Position numbers and translations under genes: made by a program
The notes under the pieces: model-generated
Seen by the model: the letters and a program-made list of their open reading frames with translations, nothing else
The model's database searches: none
Told to the model about the DNA's origin: nothing
Source: Chthonomonadales bacterium
Lineage (GTDB): Bacteria; Armatimonadota; Chthonomonadetes; Chthonomonadales; CAJBBX01
Length of the DNA stretch: 64,000 bases
Assembly: GCA_027459625.1 (NCBI GenBank)
Contig: DAIDHP010000001.1
Coordinates: 124,001-188,000, forward strand
Direction of reading: 5' to 3'
Shown here: positions 43,905 through 53,263 of the stretch, one piece after another
How the letters are laid out: each line of letters begins with the position of its first letter
How positions within the stretch are numbered: position 1 is the stretch's first letter

Positions 43905-43997
43905 GGAGCGATGTCCGAGCTGGCCTAAGGAGCACGACTGGAAATCGTGTAACGGGGTAACACCTGTTCGTGGGTTCGAATCCCACTCGCTCCGCCA
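43905..43997 (+). tRNA. tRNA-Ser(GGA), CCA encoded
   Basis: Acceptor GGAGCGA/TCGCTCC, anticodon loop CTGGAAA, long variable arm, GGTTCGAATCC T-loop, GCCA 3' end. Confidence 0.96.
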
Positions 43998-44033
43998 TGT
44001 TATTGGCTTTCGATCGTCAAAGGCGGAAATCCG

Positions 44034-45473
44034 TTGAGTCTCAAGCATATACGCCGAGCGATATACATTTTGATATTGTTGCTGTTGGTATATTTCGCTA
44101 CCGCCAGCGCGACTTTTCTTATCCATATTCACGCAGCCAATGAATCAATACCCGAATCCTCCTTATCCGATTATCCCCCACCCCCGCCAAACCATTCGCT
44201 GCTCATATTCTCTCCTCATCCAGACGATGAGACACTAGGATGCGCGGGATTAATTCAAGACGCCCTCCATAATGGGTCATCCGTGCATGTGGCATTCCTG
44301 ACAAATGGGGATGGGTTTCGCCTTGCAGCCGAGAGGGAGTTCCACCGACTTAACCTATCCTCAGAGGATATGATAAAGTTCGGGAACATACGACAGAACG
44401 AGGCGATAAACGCTTTGGGAAAACTGGGCGTCCCGCGTTCGGATGTCCTATTTCTCGGATATCCGGATCAGGGCTTGACACACCTCTGGGAAAAGCATTG
44501 GTCTTCAAGCAATCCTTATACATCCCCTACCACAGGCGTGAATTTCTCGCCGTATTCGAACTGTTTCCATCCCGGAACCAAATACTGCGGATCATGTGTT
44601 CTTGCGGATATCAAGGATTTGATAAGGAAATACAAGCCCACGGATTTATATGTTACTCACCCCTTGGATGAACATCCGGATCACTCCGCCGCATCCTCTT
44701 TCGTCACGTTGGCTCTGGCGCAAATGCAGATGTCCGATCCAACCTTGACCAGCAATTGCCATCTGCACTATTATTTGGTGCATCGTGGTGATTGGCCGGT
44801 TCCACAGGGGTTGTTCCGTAAGAAATCGCTCACTCCGCCTGCGGAAATGGCGGATTTGGACACTCGATGGAGTGCTTTGCCGCTGACCCCTCACGAGGAG
44901 AATCGCAAAATCGCCGCCATCGATCAATACGCCAGCCAAACCGCCCTAATGAAAAGATTCCTTCTCTCCTTCGTACGTACGAATGAGATATTCGGCGATC
45001 TTCCCGTCAAAAAGATCGATTCATACACGCCGTCCGTGGATACCAACCTTGGTCTTTCCAACATACGCTGGTTACAACCACCGATAATCGAAGATCCCGT
45101 GGATGATAACTTGTTATGCAATTTTCTCGGTGCGGGTGATATTCGAAACATTTACGCAGTTACGGATGGAATGTACATGTACCTAAAAATAAGCACGTCG
45201 GAACCTATCACGAGTAAAATACAATATTCCATCAAAATACGCTACTTCGGAAATCCCACATTATACGAAACGGGAGGCATGTATACCATGCGATGCATTC
45301 CCGGCAAGCCCACAATACCGAATTTAACGCAGTCACTGGTATCGAAAAACTTCCTGTATATCAGAATCCCCTTAAGAGATATCGGTTATTCCCACTTAAT
45401 CGGTATGTGTGTCGCATCCTCCGTAATGGGTATTCAGGAGGATACGACAGGCTATCATATCCTCCAAATGTAA
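44034..45473 (+). CDS. PIG-L/LmbE family deacetylase, membrane-anchored or exported, with extra C-terminal domain
   Basis: LIFSPHPDDETLGCAGLI; HPLDEHPDHSAASSF; N-terminal TM. Confidence 0.88.
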   Translation: MSLKHIRRAIYILILLLLVYFATASATFLIHIHAANESIPESSLSDYPPPPPNHSLLIFSPHPDDETLGCAGLIQDALHNGSSVHVAFLTNGDGFRLAAEREFHRLNLSSEDMIKFGNIRQNEAINALGKLGVPRSDVLFLGYPDQGLTHLWEKHWSSSNPYTSPTTGVNFSPYSNCFHPGTKYCGSCVLADIKDLIRKYKPTDLYVTHPLDEHPDHSAASSFVTLALAQMQMSDPTLTSNCHLHYYLVHRGDWPVPQGLFRKKSLTPPAEMADLDTRWSALPLTPHEENRKIAAIDQYASQTALMKRFLLSFVRTNEIFGDLPVKKIDSYTPSVDTNLGLSNIRWLQPPIIEDPVDDNLLCNFLGAGDIRNIYAVTDGMYMYLKISTSEPITSKIQYSIKIRYFGNPTLYETGGMYTMRCIPGKPTIPNLTQSLVSKNFLYIRIPLRDIGYSHLIGMCVASSVMGIQEDTTGYHILQM

Positions 45474-45476
45474 TGC

Positions 45477-47516
45477 CTACTTCGCTTCATGCTGAAGGTG
45501 TATCTTAAGCAACAGCATTAAAGTGTTCAGATCCACCACTCTAATATCAGGTCTTAGTTTCTCCAAATCATCATACATGGTTTTCAACCCCGATGGAGAC
45601 CAAAGGATTGTACGATACACTCGAAATGCCGGGGCTTGCGCGGGGGCGTTTTGCGCGATGAACTGCGCAGCCTTTTTGGAACTGAAGTCCAAGTCCGACG
45701 CCATCGCTAAATAGGGAGTCCCATTGATCAATCCTTGATAAGCCGGCAATTTCTGAGCCACGAATCCACCCGGGGAAAAATGAGCGTAGGCTTCCAATGT
45801 GGCTTTATCCATCGGCGGGGCGTTTCCATCAATGATAAACCCTGTCACACGCAAATCCCAACGATCGTAAAACCGCTCGCAATGGGTCACCCAGTCCCCC
45901 AGCCCGGATGGCAAATCCGACCATTTGCGCGGCGGGTCCAAATACCCTGGATTCAGATACCCCGCTCCGGAGTCACCTGTAGTGAATGAGTCATTCCGCG
46001 TCGCCGTCTCCCTCGTGTACGCCATGCCTACCGGGAACCGCAAGGATAGGTTTGGATTAAACGCCCAAGCTATCGGTATCTCTCCTCTGGTCTTATCCGT
46101 CCATAGTTCCGGGAGTTTTTGATAGAGCCAAGCCGAGGAATCATAATCCCCGACGTATATTCCCACATAGACCTTAGGAGCCACGTCCCCATCCGATTGC
46201 ACCAACCCTTCGTTTTTCAACGAGGACAGGGTTAACAGATTCATTTGAGGATAATGTTTCGCCAAAGGATAATGGCAATAAAAAGACGCATTCGCCATTG
46301 CGTTAATACCCGGGGCGTCTGCGTCCATATAGGCGTTGTAACATGACAATATCTCCGCATATCGCCACTCCGTAGCCACTCCGCCATGCTTGCCGCCTGT
46401 GAAATCCGTGTACTTCTGATCCCACGGCGTGAAACCGCCGACCATAATCATCCCGCTAGCCGGTTTGTTTCCTTCCAGATTTTCATATTTTTCATGACGG
46501 GCGCTGTGCAATTGATCGTAGGCGAGACGCAGTATGAATTTCATAGTGCGTGCATCGGATCCCAACGGTTGATTGGGGTCATCCCTCGGGCTTTCATCAT
46601 CCCAAGGTGAAAGATCAAAAAAGAAGGCTTTATGGGAAATGAAATAGTCCTGATTCAACAGCAAAGTGCGGCCTGGAGGGACGGGAGACATGCTCCTAAT
46701 CCAAAAGGCATCCGGGTAATACCCCATCACCGTGGGGTTACAGCGACCGGTTTTAAGGTATTTCAATCCCGCCCAAACATAGGCGTCATCCTTGGCGCTT
46801 CCCGTTGATGGCGTGTTCGTATCCGGTATGTCGCCGGTTCCCGTGAAGAGAGAGGTCCCATCCTTATGTATCAGCCATACTTTTACGGGCATTTTCGGCC
46901 CCGACGCGGCTTTCGTTAAGTCGGAGAAGAGGCTTCCAGCCCCAGGATCATAACGAACTATCTCCAAACTATCGACGCCGGCTATCGTCGCCGCCACGTT
47001 TGATGTTGACGGCACATTGCCATCCCATACGACCAATCCTCCGAGATAACCATGGAATATTTGCAACGCCTCATCGAAGTCGGATATCCGCTTCACTTTG
47101 CAATTGTGAAGCCATTGATTCGGTTCTCGCATCCAATCGAACCAAAAACGATCCGTTGAACCGTTATCCCCCACCGCGAAGAAATATAATTTCGGATGTT
47201 GTCGATTCACCAGCGCCTGAAGAGATACAAGGAACTGCAATTCGTCCCATAAGTGCTGCCTCTCCTCGAGAGTGGAGACAGGTGAATTTAAAAGCGAAGT
47301 TAAGTCATAGGTGTAGATTATGGATGAATTCATTTTAGCCGCCGCCGCTGAATTATTGGAGAACGCTAACACGCCCAAGCAAAAAATAAGACTCGCCAAA
47401 CAAGCCGCAACGCGGGAACGATGCAAGTGATCATAAAGAATGTGAATTGGATTGTCCGTTGCTTCACTCTTTTGATGGATATCCTCGCCGATAATTCTGA
47501 ATTGCTCCAATGCCAT
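45477..47516 (-). CDS. GxGYxYP-type putative glycoside hydrolase family protein
   Basis: Motif TTGDSGAGYLNPGYLDPP; N-terminal TM/signal; family call by eye. Confidence 0.65.
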   Translation of the reverse strand: MALEQFRIIGEDIHQKSEATDNPIHILYDHLHRSRVAACLASLIFCLGVLAFSNNSAAAAKMNSSIIYTYDLTSLLNSPVSTLEERQHLWDELQFLVSLQALVNRQHPKLYFFAVGDNGSTDRFWFDWMREPNQWLHNCKVKRISDFDEALQIFHGYLGGLVVWDGNVPSTSNVAATIAGVDSLEIVRYDPGAGSLFSDLTKAASGPKMPVKVWLIHKDGTSLFTGTGDIPDTNTPSTGSAKDDAYVWAGLKYLKTGRCNPTVMGYYPDAFWIRSMSPVPPGRTLLLNQDYFISHKAFFFDLSPWDDESPRDDPNQPLGSDARTMKFILRLAYDQLHSARHEKYENLEGNKPASGMIMVGGFTPWDQKYTDFTGGKHGGVATEWRYAEILSCYNAYMDADAPGINAMANASFYCHYPLAKHYPQMNLLTLSSLKNEGLVQSDGDVAPKVYVGIYVGDYDSSAWLYQKLPELWTDKTRGEIPIAWAFNPNLSLRFPVGMAYTRETATRNDSFTTGDSGAGYLNPGYLDPPRKWSDLPSGLGDWVTHCERFYDRWDLRVTGFIIDGNAPPMDKATLEAYAHFSPGGFVAQKLPAYQGLINGTPYLAMASDLDFSSKKAAQFIAQNAPAQAPAFRVYRTILWSPSGLKTMYDDLEKLRPDIRVVDLNTLMLLLKIHLQHEAK

Positions 47517-47725
47517 ATTGTGATTTCCTCAAATCTGATTTATTGCACTTCCATATCCATATTGTTTTACCACTGAAAGCATCCGATCACTCACATACCC
47601 ATCAAAGGGATTGATTTCGGGTCACTTATCTGAAAAAGAGAGGATGGCATAGCCAAAAACGCGCTCTGTTCCAAACGCCTATGGAAAGGCGGGACGAAAA
47701 AGATTTTCAGACGCTGGATACGGGA

Positions 47726-48967
47726 TTACTTGAGTGAATTGTATATTTCCTGAATGGTTTCGCGGCGCAGATTGCCTACAATTGTGTAAATGCAGTTGTC
47801 GTGAACCCAAATCGCCGCGCCGGGACGGAAATGAAGTTTTTGAAATTGCGATTTTCTGAGTCTAACGGGCATCTTGCCGGTGTGGAACGGGTGTTCGAAG
47901 AGAGCGAAGTAGTTTACTCCGTCCGTATAGCGCAATATGGTTACCGGATAATCCAGCATATTAGGTAGAACCCAAATTCCATTCAACTTATACCCAGGTT
48001 TCATAGCGGGAACCTTGATGGGAAATCCGGCCTTAATACGAGCTTCTTCAATGGAGTTCAATGGGGGTGTCTCGGGAAAGACCGGAACTCTTGTAGCCTT
48101 AGGCAAGGATGACGGCGTGAATTCCTTCGGATTAAAAGCGGGGGAATATTTGATCCATGTGAAATAGCTTGAGGATAACACGCGTCCGTTCTTGTCCATA
48201 TTTTCGTTCTTCAACCGAACACCCGTTCGTTCATCTATCCAGAACCGTTTATACGCTGTGCCGCCCTCCTTTGGGCGAATTTCGATAATAGCAGTCGGTT
48301 GTCCCGCGACAATCTCATTGCCTATGATTCGAACGATGATTTTGTTGGATCGAATATCCTTCAGCAGAGAACGAATATGAAAACGCACTCTGTTAAATGG
48401 CACATACCCCTCATCAATAGCGGGTGTGGGTTTCGGACGATAATTAAAAAACATGCCATGGTTGAAAAGCAGCGTCTCTCCTGCCAAGGCGGGCGGCTTC
48501 AAATAGATGATTTTTTCCTTTCCCATCGTCAAATGCTTGACGATTTGAGTGGATTCACGCGTTCCATCCATGTAAATCTGGGTCACCTGCTCACCGATGT
48601 ACGGTTTTTTCAATCCCGTTCTGAGATAGGTTTCCATCACATACAGGCCTGCCTGCTGATCCGGCGTCATCGCGTTGACAATCGGATTCTTGCGATTCAA
48701 AGAACGAATGTTTTCGCGCCTGTATGCAATTTCGCTTTTCGCGGGCTTCGAAGATCTAATATATCTTGGATGGGCGTAAGCCGGGGCGGTGCATAGGATA
48801 AGGATTACGCCTATGCCGTATATAAAACAGGATAGGCATATTTTTGCATAATCCGGATATCTTTTATGGATGAAGTATGAGCCAAATCGCATCTTATTAT
48901 TCGGATGTATTTGCATTCGAACCAAACTGACCGGAGGGATGGGCGGAAAGATTGGCAATGGAAACAT
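47726..48967 (-). CDS. MucB/RseB-like or LolA-like sigma-factor regulatory protein (likely starts near 48892)
   Basis: Third gene of ECF sigma operon; signal/TM then beta-rich region (ERTGVRLKNENMDKNGRVLSSSYFTWIKYSP). Confidence 0.65.
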   Translation of the reverse strand: MFPLPIFPPIPPVSLVRMQIHPNNKMRFGSYFIHKRYPDYAKICLSCFIYGIGVILILCTAPAYAHPRYIRSSKPAKSEIAYRRENIRSLNRKNPIVNAMTPDQQAGLYVMETYLRTGLKKPYIGEQVTQIYMDGTRESTQIVKHLTMGKEKIIYLKPPALAGETLLFNHGMFFNYRPKPTPAIDEGYVPFNRVRFHIRSLLKDIRSNKIIVRIIGNEIVAGQPTAIIEIRPKEGGTAYKRFWIDERTGVRLKNENMDKNGRVLSSSYFTWIKYSPAFNPKEFTPSSLPKATRVPVFPETPPLNSIEEARIKAGFPIKVPAMKPGYKLNGIWVLPNMLDYPVTILRYTDGVNYFALFEHPFHTGKMPVRLRKSQFQKLHFRPGAAIWVHDNCIYTIVGNLRRETIQEIYNSLK

Positions 48968-49439
48968 CCTCCAATGGATTTACTGCTGAAAACGCCATGT
49001 TTTGAACCTTAGCCTGTTGGACAAAATTAGCCTCTGTGGAAGGAAAAGTGTTCAAATTGACCGTACGGATAGGTTTTTGATTGAAAAACACCATCATAAC
49101 CAACAAGATGCCCAGTATTGACGCCGCGCCCCAGGCAGGAAGCAATCTCGGGCGAAACATACGACTTAACCCCTTTATCCACATGAATCGATCCGGCTTA
49201 GGCTGCAGTTCGGAAAGTTTCTCCTGCAATTTGGCGTCAAAATCCGCTGAAACCTCGAAGGAGGGTATGTCATGGAGCAATTTAATCGTACACTTCATCT
49301 CGTTCAGATTTCGTTGGCATTCATGGCACTCCGCCAAATGGCGGTCAACTTCCCAAGTATCTCTAGCGGAAAGAGCGTTGTCGATGAACGCGGAAAGCAT
49401 GGGTTGTATTTTATCGCACTTCATAATTCTCTCTCTCAT
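48897..49439 (-). CDS. Zinc-finger anti-sigma factor (zf-HC2) with single TM
   Basis: DRHLAECHECQRNL (HxxxCxxC); TM LLPAWGAASILGILLVMMVFF. Confidence 0.88.
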   Translation of the reverse strand: MRERIMKCDKIQPMLSAFIDNALSARDTWEVDRHLAECHECQRNLNEMKCTIKLLHDIPSFEVSADFDAKLQEKLSELQPKPDRFMWIKGLSRMFRPRLLPAWGAASILGILLVMMVFFNQKPIRTVNLNTFPSTEANFVQQAKVQNMAFSAVNPLEDVSIANLSAHPSGQFGSNANTSE

Positions 49440-49452
49440 TTCCGGAGATGTC

Positions 49453-50100
49453 TCATACGGACGAATTCAAATAATGACTAATTTTTTTTCTTATCGTTTG
49501 TCTGGCGTTGAAAAGTCGCGATTTCACGGTGCCCAGCGGGCAGTCCACGATTTCCATGATCTCCTCATACGCCAGCCCCTCAATATCATGAAGCAATATC
49601 ACTGTTCGCAATTTTTCGGGCAAATCAAGCAACGCCTTGCTAAGTTCCGTGTTCAGTTCCTTGGTCAATAACATATCTTCCGGATTGTATCTGGTGTCCG
49701 GAATGTCCATCTGCACATCTTCCTCGTTATCGGCATCCTCTCTTTGAAGGGGAACGAGATTGCTTTGAATTCTCTTGACCTTCCGTTGGTGGTCGATACA
49801 GATATTCGTTGCGATGCGAAAGAGCCAAGTGTTCAAAGTGGCGCGGCTTTGAAAAGATTTGATGTTCATATAGGCGCGAATGAACGTCTCCTGGGTGAGA
49901 TCATCCGCATCCGCTCCCGGACCCACCGTTCGGCAAATATAGTTGTAAACCCTGTTTTTATAGCGTGCAACGATTTCATTGAACGCGGCAGCATCATTAT
50001 CCTGACACCTAAGTATCAGACTGGTGTCTGCATTGGACACGGCGGTCACCTTTCGTGCTCCGAATCCGGCATTAGCCTGTGGTGATCCCAGCTCCATCAC
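49453..50100 (-). CDS. ECF RNA polymerase sigma factor (RpoE-like)
   Basis: Sigma2 DADDLTQETFIRAYMNIKSFQSRATLNTWLFRIATN; Sigma4 LPEKLRTVILLHDIEGLAYEEIMEIVDCPLGTVKSRLFNARQTIRK. Confidence 0.94.
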   Translation of the reverse strand: MMELGSPQANAGFGARKVTAVSNADTSLILRCQDNDAAAFNEIVARYKNRVYNYICRTVGPGADADDLTQETFIRAYMNIKSFQSRATLNTWLFRIATNICIDHQRKVKRIQSNLVPLQREDADNEEDVQMDIPDTRYNPEDMLLTKELNTELSKALLDLPEKLRTVILLHDIEGLAYEEIMEIVDCPLGTVKSRLFNARQTIRKKISHYLNSSV

Positions 50101-50354
50101 TCAGGTTTATTGACGGACGTTAAGCATGGAAGTTCATTTGTAAACGGTTTCATGAAAAATAAATGAAAATCAAGCGTGCGATCCACATTTTGTTTTCATG
50201 TTAGAGCCGCAGGCGTACATGTTTCCAACGGGTTTTGCGTCGATTGAACAAAATATGATACATTATACATGATTTGACTTTTGCCGCTACATCATCAGGA
50301 TGACTCCGCACTTCATCCTACGCCTTATAATTCTGTTACAGGAGCGCAAAGTAT

Positions 50355-51188
50355 ATGGTGAAGCGTCTCATCAGCGCGCTTTTCGGGATCCCACTCTATA
50401 TCGGCGTATGTCTTTGGGGCAGAGTGCCGTTCGCGATAGGAATCACAATCGTCGCGCTGCTGGGTCTGATTGAACTTCTGAAAACCTATTGGAATCAGGG
50501 TATTCGACCAAGTCTCATCCTCGCGTTTCTCGGTCTTACCTTCCCTGCCTGGCATTTTCTGACACTATTCATCCCATTAAAACCGCTAGTCATCATCATT
50601 TTAACGATGGCGATGTTCGCTGTGGGATGGGAGGTTATTCACGCCTCCATTACCGGGGAGATGAAGGCGGGACGAAATATCGGTTACGGCATGCTTTCCG
50701 GATCGTACATAGCGTTGTTCGGCGGATTAACCTCCTTACGATCGTACACCAATCTTTCTCAAAGTCAAACATTACACTCCCTGCAAGTGGGTGCCGCATA
50801 CACTATTTTGGTTGCGCTATGCATATGGGCGACGGACAGTTTCGCGATGTTCGTGGGTGCGTGGATTGGCAAATCCAAACTCGCCCCCAATCTTTCCCCT
50901 CAGAAAACAGTCGAAGGCGCATTTGGAGGCTTGACAGCATCCGTCATCGTGGGCCTTGGATTTGGCTCCTGGTTGCTAGGCTCCCCGATATGGGGGGTTG
51001 TAATTGGAGTGATCGCAGGCGTCTTCGGACCCATAGGCGACCTCTTTGAATCCGCTCTGAAAAGGGAGGTTGGCGTCAAGGATTTCGGCAATGTAATGCC
51101 CGGACACGGCGGTGTTTTGGATCGGTTTGACAGCCTCATCTTTGCGGGGGGGGTATTGTCCTTAATTCTTTATCTCTGGGTGAAGTGA
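50355..51188 (+). CDS. cdsA: Phosphatidate cytidylyltransferase
   Basis: TDSFAMFVGAWIGKSKLAPNLSPQKTVEGAFGGL; GPIGDLFESALKREVGVKDFGNVMPGHGGVLDRFDSLIFA. Confidence 0.95.
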   Translation: MVKRLISALFGIPLYIGVCLWGRVPFAIGITIVALLGLIELLKTYWNQGIRPSLILAFLGLTFPAWHFLTLFIPLKPLVIIILTMAMFAVGWEVIHASITGEMKAGRNIGYGMLSGSYIALFGGLTSLRSYTNLSQSQTLHSLQVGAAYTILVALCIWATDSFAMFVGAWIGKSKLAPNLSPQKTVEGAFGGLTASVIVGLGFGSWLLGSPIWGVVIGVIAGVFGPIGDLFESALKREVGVKDFGNVMPGHGGVLDRFDSLIFAGGVLSLILYLWVK

Positions 51189-51989
51189 TCCCTTCATATA
51201 TCTCATGCTCTCTCTTGCGATGGTTTCCGGGTCCGGCGTATAATCGAACACCTCCACCGACACCCACCCATCATATTTCACATCCTTTAAAGCAGCGAAA
51301 ATAGGGACAAAATCCGTTTCCCCAAATCCCGGACCCTTGCGATTGGTATCGTTCGCGTGAACGTGTTTGATAATAGAGGCGTAACGTTTGATTAATTCAG
51401 GGGTTGTATGATCTTCCGCCCCGGCGCTTTTCACGTCGAGAATTGTTTTAACCGCTGATGAATCAAACCGCATTGTCAACTCCCCAGCTTCCTCAAGAGT
51501 GTTTATGAAATCCGTCTCCTCTTTTGGCAATGGCTCCAAGCATATTGTAATGCCATTTTTCTCCGCCATCAGGACTGACGGCTGAAGTGTTTCGCATAGT
51601 CTTTGCACAGCGACATCCCTGCCGCCATCCATGGGAATGGTGCGCTGCTTGGGGGATCCGAACACCATAACTTCGCCACCCAGATCGAAGCATAATCGGG
51701 TTAATTCCAATAGGTAGTCGCTTGCAGCCTTGCGTACATCCGCTGAGGGACTGGTGCAGGACAATCCTTCGGGGGAGACAAGCAACCAGTGCAATCCGAC
51801 AATCCGTATCCCGGCTAAATCCGATTCTGTTCTGATTTTCATTCGATCTTTTTCATCCAAGCTTCGAATATCATCAGCGAAAGTGTACGGGGCGATCTCC
51901 ACCCCATCATACCCATGTTTTCCGATGCATTCGCATAGGTCTCGCCAATCCCAACCCTTGAACATCTCATTGCAGATTGAAAACCTCAT
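51162..51989 (-). CDS. Sugar phosphate isomerase/epimerase (xylose isomerase-like TIM barrel)
   Basis: GYDGVEIAPYTFADDI...ICLEPLPKEETDFINTLEEA...HVHANDTNRKGPGFGETDF...YDGWVSVEVFDY; start at ATG 51989. Confidence 0.9.
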   Translation of the reverse strand: MRFSICNEMFKGWDWRDLCECIGKHGYDGVEIAPYTFADDIRSLDEKDRMKIRTESDLAGIRIVGLHWLLVSPEGLSCTSPSADVRKAASDYLLELTRLCFDLGGEVMVFGSPKQRTIPMDGGRDVAVQRLCETLQPSVLMAEKNGITICLEPLPKEETDFINTLEEAGELTMRFDSSAVKTILDVKSAGAEDHTTPELIKRYASIIKHVHANDTNRKGPGFGETDFVPIFAALKDVKYDGWVSVEVFDYTPDPETIARESMRYMKGSLHPEIKN

Positions 51990-52260
51990 ATCCCCTACCC
52001 CCTGTGTGTTTAAAATCGCAAGATAATCATAGGATACTCGATAAACAATTCCGAATATAAGAATCCGATCACTTCTCGCATTAATCTGAAAGTGAGTAAT
52101 ATCAACATGAAGGGGATTCCATACATAATAAAGAGCGGGTAGTTGCAAAAATCGATTTTTGGGTCTTTCATCAAGCGTTATACGTGAGATATAATCCTTT
52201 ATTCAGACTTTTCAAATTACCCCATGTGGACAAAATCCTACAGAGGAAGGAGAATGAACA

Positions 52261-53151
52261 ATGGAAATGAGAACAATGGGCGCCACCGGGATGCAGGTAA
52301 GCGCATTGGGATATGGAGCGGCGGAAATCGGATTCACTCAAACTGACAAAAGCATCGTATCCCGCATTTTAAACGAGGCTTTGGACTCCGGGTTAAACGT
52401 GATAGATACGGCGGAATGCTATGGAAGCGAGGGGGTGATCGGCAAGACAATCGCGCATAGACGCAAAGATTATTATCTCTTCACGAAATGCGGGCACGCC
52501 TCCGGATTTGATCTGCCTGATTGGGATCCGGAATTGCTGCGTAAGAGCATTGAGCGGAGCTTGAAACTCCTTCAAACGGATTGCGTCGACTTAATAAATC
52601 TGCACTCGTGTTCCGAAGATATTCTTAGAAACGGCGAGGCGATTGAAATACTCAAAAAAGCGCGTCAGGATGGCATGACTCGTTTCATAGGATACAGCGG
52701 GGATTCATATGCAGCTCGATTCGCGATTGAATGCGGTGAGTTTGACGTTCTTGAAACTTCGGTCAGTATTGCGGACCAGGAAGCACTGACCTTAACCCTT
52801 CCCATTGCATTGGAAAAAAGGATGGGAGTGATTGCAAAGCGTCCCATCGCCAACGTCGCATGGGTGAAAGGTGAGCCTGAAAATGAATACGGACATGAAT
52901 ACTGGAAAAGGTTACAGGTTTTGGACTACCCATTTCTTCACGAACCGTTACCCAAAGCCGTGGAAATAGCATTGCGCTTTACTTTAAGCACGTCTGGTAT
53001 GCATACCGTTATCGTGGGTTCCACCAACCCCAATCGATGGAAGGAAAATCTCCAATACTTTTCGAAAGGTGAATTGGACCCTTCCGAATATGCTGCAATC
53101 GTGGAAAGATGGCGTCAACGAGCCGCAAAGGACTGGGTGGGGCAGGCATAA
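52261..53151 (+). CDS. Aldo/keto reductase
   Basis: LNVIDTAECYGSEGVIGKTI; LINLHSC; AIEILKKARQDGMTRFIGYSG; IVGSTNPNRWKEN. Confidence 0.93.
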   Translation: MEMRTMGATGMQVSALGYGAAEIGFTQTDKSIVSRILNEALDSGLNVIDTAECYGSEGVIGKTIAHRRKDYYLFTKCGHASGFDLPDWDPELLRKSIERSLKLLQTDCVDLINLHSCSEDILRNGEAIEILKKARQDGMTRFIGYSGDSYAARFAIECGEFDVLETSVSIADQEALTLTLPIALEKRMGVIAKRPIANVAWVKGEPENEYGHEYWKRLQVLDYPFLHEPLPKAVEIALRFTLSTSGMHTVIVGSTNPNRWKENLQYFSKGELDPSEYAAIVERWRQRAAKDWVGQA

Positions 53152-53158
53152 ATTACAA

Positions 53159-53191
53159 GGAGAGGTTGACAGAAATCCGCGCAGCCTCTCC
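53159..53191. promoter_or_regulatory. Inverted repeat GGAGAGG-n19-CCTCTCC between the AKR and GDH genes
   Basis: Perfect 7-bp arms read directly. Confidence 0.35.
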
Positions 53192-53263
53192 GATATGGCA
53201 TTGTAATAAGTGACCAACCATACGATATCTGTGAACATTTCGGATATAGAGGAGAATACTTTT

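Noticed and set aside
43887-44132. 81-aa minus-strand ORF containing WRSEWDSNPR
   Set aside because: It is the antisense of tRNA-Ser; such 'EWDSNPR' peptides are a classic mis-annotation over tRNAs.
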